A DNA stretch of 64,000 bases from Annulohypoxylon bovei var. microspora. Lineage: Eukaryota; Ascomycota; Sordariomycetes; Xylariales; Hypoxylaceae. This document shows, piece after piece, positions 10,501-22,644 of the stretch (its first letter is position 1; each line of letters opens with the position of its first letter). Made by a program: the position numbers and the translations under genes. The stretch covers positions 124,001-188,000 of the forward strand of contig MU405211.1 of the NCBI GenBank assembly GCA_022836615.1, written 5' to 3'. The notes under the pieces are model-generated. The model was not told the origin of the DNA and did no database searches. It was given only the letters and a program-made list of their open reading frames with translations.

Positions 10501-13500
10501 TTTAAAGGGTACAACCCGGAACTGTACACCACGTACCTAGGTCGGTCTAGGCCAAAGTCGCATTAGAGTGTTTTAATGCGGAGAAGGGGTCAGGCCACAA
10601 AGCCGAACGATGATCAGCGCCGTTTTTGTCTACTAGAATAAGTAACCGATTTTTACCTTGGTAGTATCATAATATGCTAAAAGCAGGTACTGTACCGTAC
10701 TTGACTTGTGGCTTTTGTGTAACATGATGTGTTGGATATGAGGATATAGGTAGACCTTTTAAACCTTTTAAGACCTTTGAAAACCTTTATTTATTACTTT
10801 TACTTTCTTTATGAAACTTACCACTTAAATAATTAATATATGTACTCGAATATCTTAGATTTTACTGCTATTTAAACTTATCAATAGTCGCTATGTTTTA
10901 CTCGTTAGTTACCTTATGTAACAATATGAAGTTACTTAATTAATAGTTGTAATAATATTCTTACTACCTACATGTATGTACAATTCGGCTTTCGGTTCGA
11001 CAAATTCATATGTAAGGCCTTTCGAATAAACTCCGACCGCTTGTTCGCCACATCTTCCTTTGGGTATTTCGGTCCGCTAATCTGATATGTACGCCTCGCT
11101 TGGTGGAAAAGTATCATTTTTTCACCTACTGATCTACATCTACTTAGGCATCTTGTATCTTTAGTAACGAACATGTAAATCCCTTTATGCATCATGCAGC
11201 ATGCGCATTATTACAAGCATTAGCTGGTACCCAGTTAGGTATATGTCGAGGCACCTGCCACGTAAAAAACTGGATTGGGTTGGGTGTGTTTGTGAATATC
11301 ACCCAGCAGCGCCACATCCGTATGGCTATCATTGTTGTAGATGTCGCTCACACTTGGTTTCATTTAGATATTCATTTACGGGATGTTACAAATAGTCAGC
11401 TGGTCACTAGTATTTGTACAAGTTGCAAGGGCTAACTTCCAAGTTCAATTTCCACATCATGATGATTGAAACACTCTCATCTTATAATAGGTATCTAATG
11501 CAGTAAGCTGGACCTACCGTCACAGCTGTGATTGTGGCTTCGGCAGAGGCTTTATAACGGATACTTTGCTCCGGGCGGAAAATGTACACACATACCATAA
11601 CCGCATAATTCAAAATCTGTATTACCGTCCGGTTCCAGAACTTTACATGAAAGAATCAAAGTCCGGACTGAGCTGATAAGTTGATGCCGTATAAAGATCC
11701 TTGGACGTACAGAGCGCTATAATTGGGATGGTTGGCTTAGAATAGATCAAGGTTATTATCTTGTTACACCTTGAATATACAGAGCTAGTATCTGTAGCTG
11801 CTGTACCTAGTTCCTGCCACTAAGCACTAAGCACTAAGCTTGCCGGAGAAAGCTTGCATGTGATCCGCCCCGTGCAGTCCGGGATCTGCGGTAGCGGTTT
11901 CCAGAAATAATATGCCGATAATTCCCTGCCCAACATTGGCGTTACACAACTCAGCCTCACTTTTCCGATTTCGTATATCTGCCCTCTAATCCCTTTCCCC
12001 CAAGGTTATTATGGACAACTCTGGACCCTTTCAAATGATCGACCTTGCCACCACGTTATGCAGTCTAGGCTCTACCGACACCGACAACTCTCTAACGACC
12101 AGCCGACTTTTAGTCTGACAATCCGCGTACTTCGTCCTTCCCGATACTTGATATTGCAGCAAATACGAGCTTGATAACAATTATTTAGGTAATGATCGAC
12201 AGTGGATAGTCTTCTGATACCTAGATACACCCATACGACTACTTTAGGAGCTTCAATGATTTTCAACACTTCTACCCAAACACAACTGTATTCGTAAGTC
12301 TGCTTTGATAGGCATGAAAGCCGCGCCGGAGGCCTCAGGCTTTTGATCGTTCTCTACCGTACCTGGCAGTCTAGACAAAGTACCTAGCTCATACTAGCGC
12401 TCCGATAACGACCATGGCCGATCTCTTCTACTTCGCGGGATTGTGCTAATCACAGCTACTATCCCTTGCCTTTAGGACTACTTGTCTGCTTGTGTTCCTA
12501 TGACAAGCTGTAACACAAATTAGGCCCTAACGGCCGGTGTCCTTTTTTGCCCCCTTCAGTTTACACCGAGCAGTTTTTGACAGCGTGAAGAGCGCTTATT
12601 TCTCCAACACAAATCTCTTACAATTAAGTACCTACCTAGGTAAGCTCCAATAATCGGAGGAAACCTGATGCGAATTTCGACTCCCTGTGCCGTTTCTGCC
12701 CAAACCTCCTTAGACTATGGTTTTATCTAAGGGGCAACTTTGAACGACTTAGAACCACAAGTTTTCAATTCCATTATTAATTTCCCCGGAGCTATCTCTC
12801 CTCCTACCTCCCAAAAACCTCTATGGTAGCTTTGGTATTGCTTTTCTTCACCAGCTTGCTTCCCCACATTGCTAGCTCAAGCTACAAGCCCCGAGAGCTG
12901 TCCTGAGTTAACTGTACGGTTCTAACTTACTCTGGAAGGCAGGTCGAGCCGCAGAAATTAGCAAATAACCACGTGGGAAGCCAGCCGTGATTGGTATGCA
13001 AGTCGTGGGGGAGGCTCAACCAAATCACACTTGTGCTGCGCGCTAAGCAAGCGCCTTAAGTATGAACTGACGTTGATCTGACATTTTATGAGGTTGCGTT
13101 CATCGGCATCCCCATTCATGAGATACAATCTGCCACAATATTTCCCTAGTTCATCCATCTCCTGCATGTCCTCATTTACTTGACCCCATAGCCCAGTAGG
13201 GCCAGTCCTGCATGATCGGCCGCATCATCAGGCCCATTGCGGTGGCAACACAACAATCGTCCTAGCTATTTAGACATGGATAGTCCTAGCTTGTCATAGC
13301 TAGAGAGAGCTAGAGAGCGAGCTACCATCGAGATACCAATGGTGCTAATAGAAATCGAACCGAAGCTCACTGGCAGGCGGTACCCACACAGGTACTAGAA
13401 CGATCATTAGCGACATATATACTCCGTTAAGGCTGGCCAATGATTTCACATAGATGAGCCGTTTGCTATAGCTCTAGTGGGATCTTATCGAATCATCCAA

Positions 13501-15195
13501 TCATGCCAATCAATTCGATCTCGGACCTTGCCCCGAAAATTCTCTGTGTAGGGTATGATTAGATCTTCTAGGTTGGTAGGGCCGAAAGGGCGACTCTAGC
13601 TAGAGGAGTTTAGGAGCATTGATCCGTAGAAATTCGAAAGGTTTGCGCGTCTCAAACCATGGGTATTTTCTGAATACCTCCCTATTTGCCACTTGACCCG
13701 TCTACCCCATGCCTCCAGGTCAAAGATGGCCCCCTCTTGCGAACACGCGACATACCCCTGAGTTTGGAGTTATGTTTCCGTTCCCAACCCGGCTACATAC
13801 GTTGAGCCGGGGCGGTCCATAGCGACAAACAGTAAATCGGTAGATATTGGCAAGATATGGGAACGTTAGACGGAAGGCTCTTCGGAGCCGGTCGGGCCAC
13901 AAATGTAGTCGCGTGTTGTGGTTTTCAGACGGGTAGTGGCATGATTATCCGGATTCTCGGGGGTGGTCAGGTCAGCTGACACAGACTAGAGCTCCGTCCG
14001 CCAATCACTTTCGCGGGAGTCGCCGGCTACCTATCGTGTACCAATACCGAAAAGTAACACTGAACCCGCGACGACGGTTCTGGCCCTTGGAATCATGCGG
14101 GGCATGGGGTAGAAGTCAGCTCATGGCCTGTTTTAATCATACTTTAATTGGAGTTGTAGTCCGGGAGATGGATCATCGTGTAAGTTGACCGCAGTTTCTG
14201 TCGCCGGCTTCGCTGCTGGACACCCTGGACTAACTTGGTTGTTAAGGACGGAGCTTCGAATTGTTGAGACAACTTCGCATCTGTCGACGCTGAAATTATT
14301 ACACGTATTATTATATCGTGAATTAATGTAATTTTCGACTATCGGTATATACTTGGTACGACTTTGCGCTGGCGGATTGATTAATGGTGGGAGGCTGCCC
14401 GTAACCATCTTGAACGGCGTGCGCGCGCGATGGCGACCGGAATGCAGATCTCGGAATATTAACATGAAGTGGGCACGCCGCGGCCCCTGCGCCGGAGCAG
14501 CAGACGTCTGCCGATTAAAGAGCGGCGGAATGGGCTACCGAGTTGGCTGGGCGAGAATACGGGTCTCTTATAAGCGAGAAATCAAGAAATAATAGGCGAA
14601 GAGCTCGGGGCCTCGCAAGCGTCGCTCGCTTATGTTCCAATAGTCTTGGAAGCATTAGGTTAGGGGTTCTAATAGGCTGGATAGTACATACTATACACGA
14701 TTGAAAACAAGTTTAATCCCCTGTCTTCTAAACGGATACGGGAGTTTATGTTCAAAAATCAAGCCTCACGTTAGAGATAAATGGTCATGAGCATCTAAAA
14801 TGTGAAAACGTACACGATCATAAGACATAGATAGTGGTGAAAGGGCTAGGCCATTCTCGCTGAATCCCGAGCGGCGAATTTAAGATAGGAAACTGAAGGT
14901 ATCGTTGATATCGGAACTGACTCCGTGACCTAACACTAGTCCTAAAGGATATCAATATAGTCGTATGGAACAGCCACTCTGATTATAAAAATCAGTCTAC
15001 TAAGCTACCTGTGATAACACACGAGTGTACTATCATCGGGTGCTCAACTTAGGTAGGCTTCGGATTCGACGCGATTTTGCACAACTAAAACATACTCAAA
15101 GTACGAATGATCAATCATGATTTATTTAGACCCCAGGAACTCCGTTGCCTATGATATGGTATACAGCCGCCTAGAACCAGGGCTCTGGTAACCTC
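7575..15195. other. 7.6-kb gene-poor region
   Basis: No protein gene could be supported. Short open frames occur on both strands (for example 9356-10316 minus, 11187-11435 plus, 14133-14592) but overlap one another, lack family signatures and do not join through convincing splice sites. Small repeats are present: a 14-bp direct repeat (TGGGATATTTCTGG) at 10141 and 10161, three 7-bp CACTAAG units at 11818-11838, and two AGCTAGAGAG units at 13298-13317. The words TACCTAGGTA and GTACCTAC recur (10388-10420, 10530, 12627-12645). About 10740-10980 is very AT-rich. A lncRNA or a highly divergent multi-exon gene cannot be excluded. Confidence 0.5.
11818..11838. repeat. CACTAAG tandem repeat, three units
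   Basis: Three perfect 7-bp units in a row in the gene-poor region. No function seen. Confidence 0.85.
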
Positions 15196-16062
15196 TTAAT
15201 CCTTCTTCAACGGGAGAATCTTCTCCTCGATGCCATTCTCGGTAATAACCATCATCTGCAGAGCGTCACCGACTTCGATATGTCGCTCGACGGCCGAGTC
15301 GAACGCATCCTTGACTAGGATCTCCACCTCGGTCCTCGGCAGCGGCAGGCGTTCGCGCTCCTGCAGCTCGTGGCCGACGCCGCTTCCGGGGACGTACTGG
15401 TTCTTGAAGTTGACCTGGTTGTCGAGGAAGGGCATGATGAGGCTGCTGGCGGCGCCGCCGGCGCGGCACTGCTCGCGCTCGTAGCTGCCGACGGGGTCGT
15501 AGCTGTAGACGGCGCCCTTGCCCTCCTCGTCGAGGCCGGCGAGGATGGCGTAGACGTAGTAGGGGAAGAAGCGCTTCTGGTACATGATGGTGGACAGGCG
15601 CTTGGCGCAGGCGTTGACGGACATGGGCTTGCCGTGGCGGTACCGGTACATCTTGCAGATGGCGTCGAGGCGCTCCTTGAGGGCCTCGCCGTCGGCCGCG
15701 AACCCGACCACCGACAGCAGGATGTTGGCGTCGTCCTGCGACGAGTTCGACCCGCCGATCTTGAACACCTTGGGCGCGAACCGCGTGTTGATGCTGTAGC
15801 CCGACGTCAGACGGGTGTCGCCCGCCATGATGGCGAAGTCGGCGCCGGCGATGGCGAGGGTGGAGCCGCCGTTGTCGGTGTATCTGCGGGGTGGGATGTT
15901 AGATGAAAAGTTCCGTAGGTGAGATAATCGGAGTAGCTAGAATAGTAGAATAGCTTACGGGTTGAAACGGTGTTCCCGGAAGCCGTCGGCAGCATTTTTA
16001 GGTACTTCGGCGAATGAGTAGTTGGGTCCGTTTAGGACGGGGTTTTGGCTGAACATGGCCAT
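15196..16062 (-). CDS. PRE7: 20S proteasome subunit beta-6 (PRE7/PSMB1 type)
   Basis: Non-catalytic beta-ring subunit of the 20S proteasome core. Two exons, 16062-15959 and 15883-15196, are joined across a 75-nt intron within FNP|YTDNGG, giving 263 residues. After a short N-terminal stretch (MAMFSQNPVLNGPNYSF) the beta-subunit core opens with YTDNGGSTLAIAGADFAIMAGDTRLTSGYSI. The usual active-site Thr at the start of the mature chain is not followed by the catalytic pattern, as expected for beta-6. SYDPVGSYERE and the acidic/basic C-terminus (EEKILPLKKD) agree with PRE7. Met at 16062 is chosen because the frame upstream is a low-complexity leader. It is divergent from STT4, with 450 bp between the two ATGs. 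Confidence 0.95.
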
Positions 16063-16512
16063 CTTGTTTGAGGTTGTAGTCGTATTATCCGGAAGCTGTA
16101 GTGTATTTATCGATCGTTGTATTTTTATCGGGCTAGATAGAGGTCGTCGAATACGATGAATTGGGATGATGGAAGGTGGGTTGAAGTTGGAAGCTTTGAT
16201 GGTGATGATGAGGTTTCCAAGGTTCCAATCCACGCGCGTCGAGCTTGCAGCCTTGTTGGTTGCACCTGCACTTGACAGGGGTAGCTTTTGATGACTAAGT
16301 CTAGTGTTACCGTAGAGGCTCCACTTAATTTTGGATAGGAATCCACCATCTGCATCGTCACCAATTTAATTCCATCTTACTCTTGCGACAACACACCCCT
16401 TTTAAAGTGGGAGCTGTCGTTAACATAAACAACTTGTCCATTTGAAAGTCTTCTCTATCAAGGTTGGAATGACTAGTGCTATTAATCCATAAGAGCAATA
16501 ACCTGCCTGAAA
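16063..16512. promoter_or_regulatory. divergent promoter region of PRE7 and STT4
   Basis: 450 bp between two divergent start codons, so both promoters must lie here. I see no clear proteasome-associated control element or TATA box. Confidence 0.5.
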
Positions 16513-19500
16513 ATGGCACGCAACGTCCGCCAGCAGGCGCTGCAAAAGATCGCCATACTCTCAGCCACGAGTTCCACGACTTCTTTTGATAGATCCGACC
16601 TCGATCGACTATGTAGAGCTACAAATGTTCGCGGGAAAGGAAAAGAAGCCACCAATGGCTCGGCCAGGGGAAACCCTCCGTCTTTGGCTCGTGTCCCTAT
16701 GGTAAAGTCATAACTTGAGAACGCGAAGAAAGTGATGGTAGAGCAAATAGCTAACTAGAGTCTAAGACCATACGTGAATTTGAAGTTCTCATCTCCCTCT
16801 GTAAAGCTGCGCCGATGGTCCAAAGCAGTTCAAGTGCCCAGAAGCTTGTCAATCAACTGATACCTTACGTCCTCGAAGCACATGCCCAAACCTTCCTCCC
16901 TTCGCCTGCCTTCAACAAGATCGAACCTTCGCCTATCGAAGCATTGACGTCCAATGTTACCGGTGCATTGCTCTCCATGGGAAATAAATATGATGACTTA
17001 TACGAGACTGTGTTTGACAACATCTGGGCTTTTCTGGCTTCGATGCGCTCAGCTATAAAGGCTGTAGTTTCTCCCAAGTTCGACGCGGATGCTCAACCAA
17101 ACCTAGACGATGCCATTCGCGTTGCAACCATAGCCATCTCTCTCTTAGGTTTCCTAGATGCTGCATCTGCCCAGGCAAATTTTTGGAGAACCGGCGGAAG
17201 ACTAGCTCTCATTCAGAGGATCAGCAACATGCTCACGGAATCGTTCCTTACTGCTGTGGATGGTGCATTTTCTACGATTCGGAATGCCCATGCGTCGGAT
17301 CGTAATGCCAAGGACTGGAAGAGATATCTTCGACATTATTCCCATCAGGGACGCCCTCTGGGACCTATGCTCCTGCAGAGGAGCTTCATGTGGCTTTTAG
17401 TCTCTGCAACTTCTCTGCTGATCACGGATGTTAAGGTTCTCAGGTCTTCCCACATCCTCGATTTGCTAATGTCGGAGGGTAGCCTATTAAAACTGAGCTC
17501 TCCAACTAGCCCCGATGCCGACTTTCAGTCAATTGAACTGTATGCAAGCATTGCTCAGGAGGTGATGGAACGCCTCGAAGCTAGTGCAGACTTCATTGAG
17601 CTCGGCTCGTCTTCCCAGCAGAGGTTAGCCTATGGCGTCAAAGCTGCTACGATTATCAGCTACCTTAATTGTACGGTGCTGAATGAAGATGCCGCGGACC
17701 CCGATTTTCTCATGACTTGGCTTCAGGAGTGTTTGGATAATTCAATACAAATGGCGGACGAGACCTTGGCATCAACAGTCCTTCGTTCAATGGCTATCCT
17801 TTCTAAAATATCGCCTAGCTTTGCTCCGAATGTAATCCGGCTTCTTCCCCGATTTCTCGTGCAGACTTCACTATCTAGCAATATTGTGGCAACTGCATCG
17901 AAATGTTTGGCATTTGCTTTACATCTACTTTCCCAGGATGCAGTCATTACTACATTATATACGCTCGGAAATGTACTTAGCCCGGATGGTGATCAGAATG
18001 TCCAGAATGGGGCTGTGGCTGATTTAGGACCCGGCGCTGCTGGGCTATCAACCGTTTACCAGGGAGGACAATCTACGGGTAGTGACATATCACTCCAGAT
18101 ACGAGGGGAGGAAGACACTTCGGTAGTGTATGGGAACATCGTCCAGGCAATCTGCAGCATTGCAGATTTGTGCAACGATGAGAAGATCACGGCACTTGCA
18201 CAGGCAATGCTGCTGCAGAAATTGACAAAGGTCAACCTGCAAGTCGACAGCCATATTATTACCGGAGCGGGTGTCCTCTCTCTGAATGGAGGGCAGTTAG
18301 AATTTAGGTCACTTCTCAGATTGTATTCGAGACTCTGTCACAACGCAACTGCCGACGACAATACGTTGATTCTTGATGCTGTAAGGCTTTCCTCTATATC
18401 TATGTTCAATGAATCTTTCTAACATATCTGCATAGGTCAGGAAAGCTCGAAATCACATATCGGCAAATGTGAAGCGTGATTCTCAGCTATTTCAGATCTA
18501 CTGGGATAATATATTAGAAGAGTTGATCTCCAAAGGAGATGTACATCAATCTCAGCATATGAAAGAGTCCGATGTTGAGTTTGCTGCTCGCGAGATCGCC
18601 GAGCTCCTCCAACCCGTTTCAATCTTGATGTCGACGCATGATTTTGTTACGGAACTTCCTGGTCAGGATGATGATAAACATGCCCTGATTCGAGACGCTT
18701 GGTTCAACATTGTTGTACATGGCTTCACACCTCTGACTGAGAGGGGCCGGAAGTACATCAACGAGCTACGGATTATGGCTATCCACTCCCCACCCCTAGT
18801 AGCTGAACAACGAGGAGAACAGGTCGAAAGTGACATTGAACTGAATACTGTTCTTCGCCGAGCCAATACTACAGAACGAGAGTCAAGGCAGAAGAAGCAG
18901 CTTACAGAGCTCGTCCCGTCAAAAGCATCTGACATCAGGGTTCTAAGCTACAGGAAAGTCATGTTCCTGCACGCCGCATATTTAGTTGAAAGTCTCCGCG
19001 CCGATTCTGGCGACTGCACCAAGACTCTTTCATACTATCTAGAACCCAGCATGCGTAAGGAGGACGTAAGAGGCGTCATGGAAGGGATCACGACTGCCGT
19101 AATGGACAAGTATTTATCGAAGACTCTGGAAGCAAAGCTGCCAACTTTCTCTGCTCACTATGCGGCTTCACAACTTGCAACTATTTTCTGCGGGTGTTGT
19201 CATCGTATTCAACGTGTTCAACAAGCTGCATTCTATTGTGCTGATAAGTTCGTCCGAGAGACTCCGTCATCTCTTTGCCAAAAGTCGTCGCTGTTCGCGC
19301 TTCTAGAATTATTGTCTCTCATGTGGACAAGCTGTCTCGAGGGCGAGACCGACATGTATGATCCGCGATCAGTCTTCACTTCTCGCCTAGGAAACGTAAC
19401 GGTTGAGCTTTCGGATGACTATCTGTTCAGAAAGACTACGCTTAACAACTTGTATACGAGAGCTAAGTCATGGGTCTCGCTGACAATCAATCTAGCGCCT

Positions 19501-22500
19501 TCTGATGTCAAAGGTTTGCTCCAGACGTATCTGTCTGAATTTGAAGATGAGGGGGCATATGGGCACATGTCGCTTGGTCGATCATTCGCTGTTGAAATGG
19601 GGTCGTCGATACCTGCTACAGACCAAAGATTAACTTCTCTAGATCCTGTTGGTCAAACCGCCATCAACATGGCGTCTCATTTCATTGCTCAATACACGAC
19701 ACGCCAAGAATACAGATATGGCGAAACGTTACCCAGTCATGGCAAGGATCTGATAAATATCATGCCGATGATGCGACGAGACTCGTTCATCAAAGCCGCG
19801 CCGTCCGACTGCGCCGACGCTGTCATGGCATTAGCTCATGTGGAATCTCGGGTTACCGGCAAGAAGACCACTCCTCTCCACGATGTGAGAGAAATCCTCC
19901 GACGAGCCGCAGCTCTCTTGTGCCGTAGTGGGAGAGATGAGAGTTCTATCACTCATTATCTTGTTAGCATTCCATTCAAGATATTTACTAAAGAGTCCAT
20001 TAACTTCGGAGTGTCTCTCTGGTTGGGTGTCATGAACGAGAATCCTAGGATGGAGTCCCGAATTCTTGCTGAAATTTCTCAGCAATGGGAGCTCGCCATT
20101 CACAAGAAACTTGGGCTCTTCAACCCTACCTTGATGTGAGATGAACTCCTAAGACGTTTTATTTCGATGCTAATCTTGCTAGGCATCCTGACCCTTTCTT
20201 CCTCAAAGAAGAATTTGCTCCTAGTGATAACGAAGGCCTTACGAAACGTCGCCAGCAGGTACATAACCTATTGGCTCCGCACACTCGCCTCATCCAGTTT
20301 TTTAGCAGTCACTTCAACGCCACGCGGCTAGGTAGCCCGGATACGCACAGAATATTCCTCCGCATGCTCGATTTAACACTCGATGCCATGAAAAAATCCA
20401 TCTCCCATCCCATGGCCAGAGAACTTCGCCTGAGAATTATTCTCTTTAGCTTAAGAGTATTGAAGATGAGTACGACGGTCCGACCGTCGTCTCAATGGCG
20501 GCTCAAAGACAAGATCTTATCTGCAGGATTGAGTTGGTTCAAGTTCTCACCAAAGTGGTCTTTTGGTAGCAATCTTCTTCAGTTGAAGACTGAAGTCCGG
20601 CTTATTAGTGATGTTATGAATGCTCTCAAGGCAGTATCTTTTATTGCATCCCAAGCCGTTGGCAACTTCAAAGCGCTAGTTCAGAAAGAGACGCTGCTTC
20701 AGACCTTGCTGGAGAGCGAACAGATTAGGCTGAACGTCTGGGTCCACCCAGTTAATGATGGACACAGGCAACAACATATATTGGTCCATAACAGGACAGC
20801 ACTCGAAGTAAGTTTACGTACCCCTAGTTTGATGTATTTTGTACTAATTTGAAGACTACTTTGAAACCACTCGTTAGAGTGGCTTGGGCTGAAGATCCTT
20901 CCCTGGCAATAGAGCTAGTCAATAGATTCTCGATCCCAGCTGTGCATAATGAGGTCCGTTGGCTGCTGCTGAATTTCCCAGCTAAGGCCATATCCGACCC
21001 CGAGGCTCTCCCGATACTATTAGGAAGTGAACTGCCGCCTGACGTTCGGTTCCAGCTTAAGGTACTATTATCCCCCCTTTATGTCCGACTTGTTACTAAC
21101 AAATGTAGTACTTACTATTCTGGGCTCCCGTTAACCCCGTGACTGCTGTCACATATTTCTTACCGGCCTATCGAAATCACCCTTTCCTCATCCAGTATGC
21201 GATGAGGGCATTGGAGTCTCACTCGGTTGACGTAACATTCTTCTATGTACCGCAGATAGTGCAAGGTCTTCGATTTGATGCCCTCGGATATGTAGAGCGG
21301 TACATCAACGAGACTGCGCAGTTCTCTCAATTATTCGCCCACCAGATCATATGGAACATGAAGGCGAATTCTTACAAGGATGATGATGCTACTATTGTAA
21401 GCATTGCCATTTTAAATATTTGGTGGCTCTTTTTACTAACATGTCGCTAGCCTGATGCTATCAAGCCGGCCCTCGATAAGGTGATGGAAAAGATGGTCGG
21501 CAGCTTTTCCGACGAAGACAAGAGTTTCTATGAAAGAGAGTTCGCATTCTTCGACGAGGTCACTAGCATATCCGGCAAGCTTAAGCCACTGATCAAGCGT
21601 GACAAGCCAGAGAAGAAGCAAAAGATCGAAGAGGAACTTCGAAAGATCACTGTCGATGTTGGTGTTTACCTTCCCAGTAACCCCGATGGTGTCGTCATCG
21701 GCATTGATCGTAAATCCGGCAAGCCGCTTCAATCACACGCGAAGGCACCGTACATGGCCACATTCCGTATCAAAAAGTCGAAAGGTGGCGTAGAAGAAAC
21801 AGAAGAAGTGTCGCAAGAGATAAGCAAGACGGGAGACTCACCGGTTGAAAATACGATCGAGGTATGGCAAAGCGCCATCTTCAAGGTTGGCGATGACTGC
21901 CGCCAAGACGTTTTAGCGCTACAGATGATTGCCGCGTTTCGCGGTATCTTCCACAGCGTCGGGCTCGACGTTTATGTGTTCCCGTACCGCGTGACGGCCA
22001 CCGCTCCCGGCTGCGGTGTCATCGACGTGCTACCTAACTCGATCTCCCGAGACATGCTCGGCCGCGAGGCCGTGAACGGGCTGTACGACTACTTCATCAG
22101 TAAATACGGCAACGAGGACTCGCTCCGGTTCCAGCATGCGCGCAACAACTTCGTGAAGAGCATGGCGGCGTACAGCATCATCTCGTTCCTGCTACAGTTC
22201 AAGGACCGACATAACGGCAACATCATGATCGACGACGCGGGCCACATCCTGCACATCGACTTCGGGTTCTGCTTCGACATCGCGCCGGGCGGCGTCCGGT
22301 TCGAGCGCGCGCCCTTCAAGCTCACGGGCGAGATGCTGGCCGTCATGGGCGGCAGCACGGACCACCAGGCCTTCAAGTGGTTCGAGGAGCTGTGCGTCAA
22401 GTCGTACCTCGCGTGCCGCCCCCACGCGGACAAGCTCAGCCAGATCGTGCTCTTGATGATGGAGAGCGGGCTGCCGTGCTTCAAGCCCGAGAGCGTCAGA

Positions 22501-22644
22501 TTCTTCAAGGAGAGATTCGTGCTCGAACGCACCGAGCGCGAGGCTGCGGACTTCGTAAGGGATCTGGTAAGGAAGAGCGCGGGCAGCTATAGTACTATGG
22601 TGTACGACCAGTTCCAGCTCATGACCAACGGTATTCCTTACTAG
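16513..22644 (+). CDS. STT4: phosphatidylinositol 4-kinase STT4 (PI4K type III alpha)
   Basis: Makes PI4P at the plasma membrane, feeding PI(4,5)P2 synthesis and cell-wall and actin signalling. Seven exons fit with intact phase: 16513-16701, 16761-18380, 18436-20135, 20183-20807, 20855-21061, 21109-21396 and 21451-22644. Introns are 47-59 nt and the product is about 1940 residues, close to the roughly 1900 of yeast Stt4. The long N-terminal part is helical repeat. The kinase domain lies in the last exon: FKVGDDCRQDVLALQMI near the ATP site, the catalytic loop DRHNGNIMID, the HIDFGF magnesium motif, and the C-terminal STMVYDQFQLMTNGIPY typical of PI4K. The start MARNVRQQALQKIA matches the family N-terminus. 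The first intron's acceptor (16760 or 16766) is the least certain point. Confidence 0.95.

Noticed and set aside
11187..11435. Cys/His-rich frame resembling a zinc finger (CVCEYHPAAPHPYGYHCCRC)
   Set aside because: Cysteine spacing fits no zinc-finger family I know and the frame is isolated.
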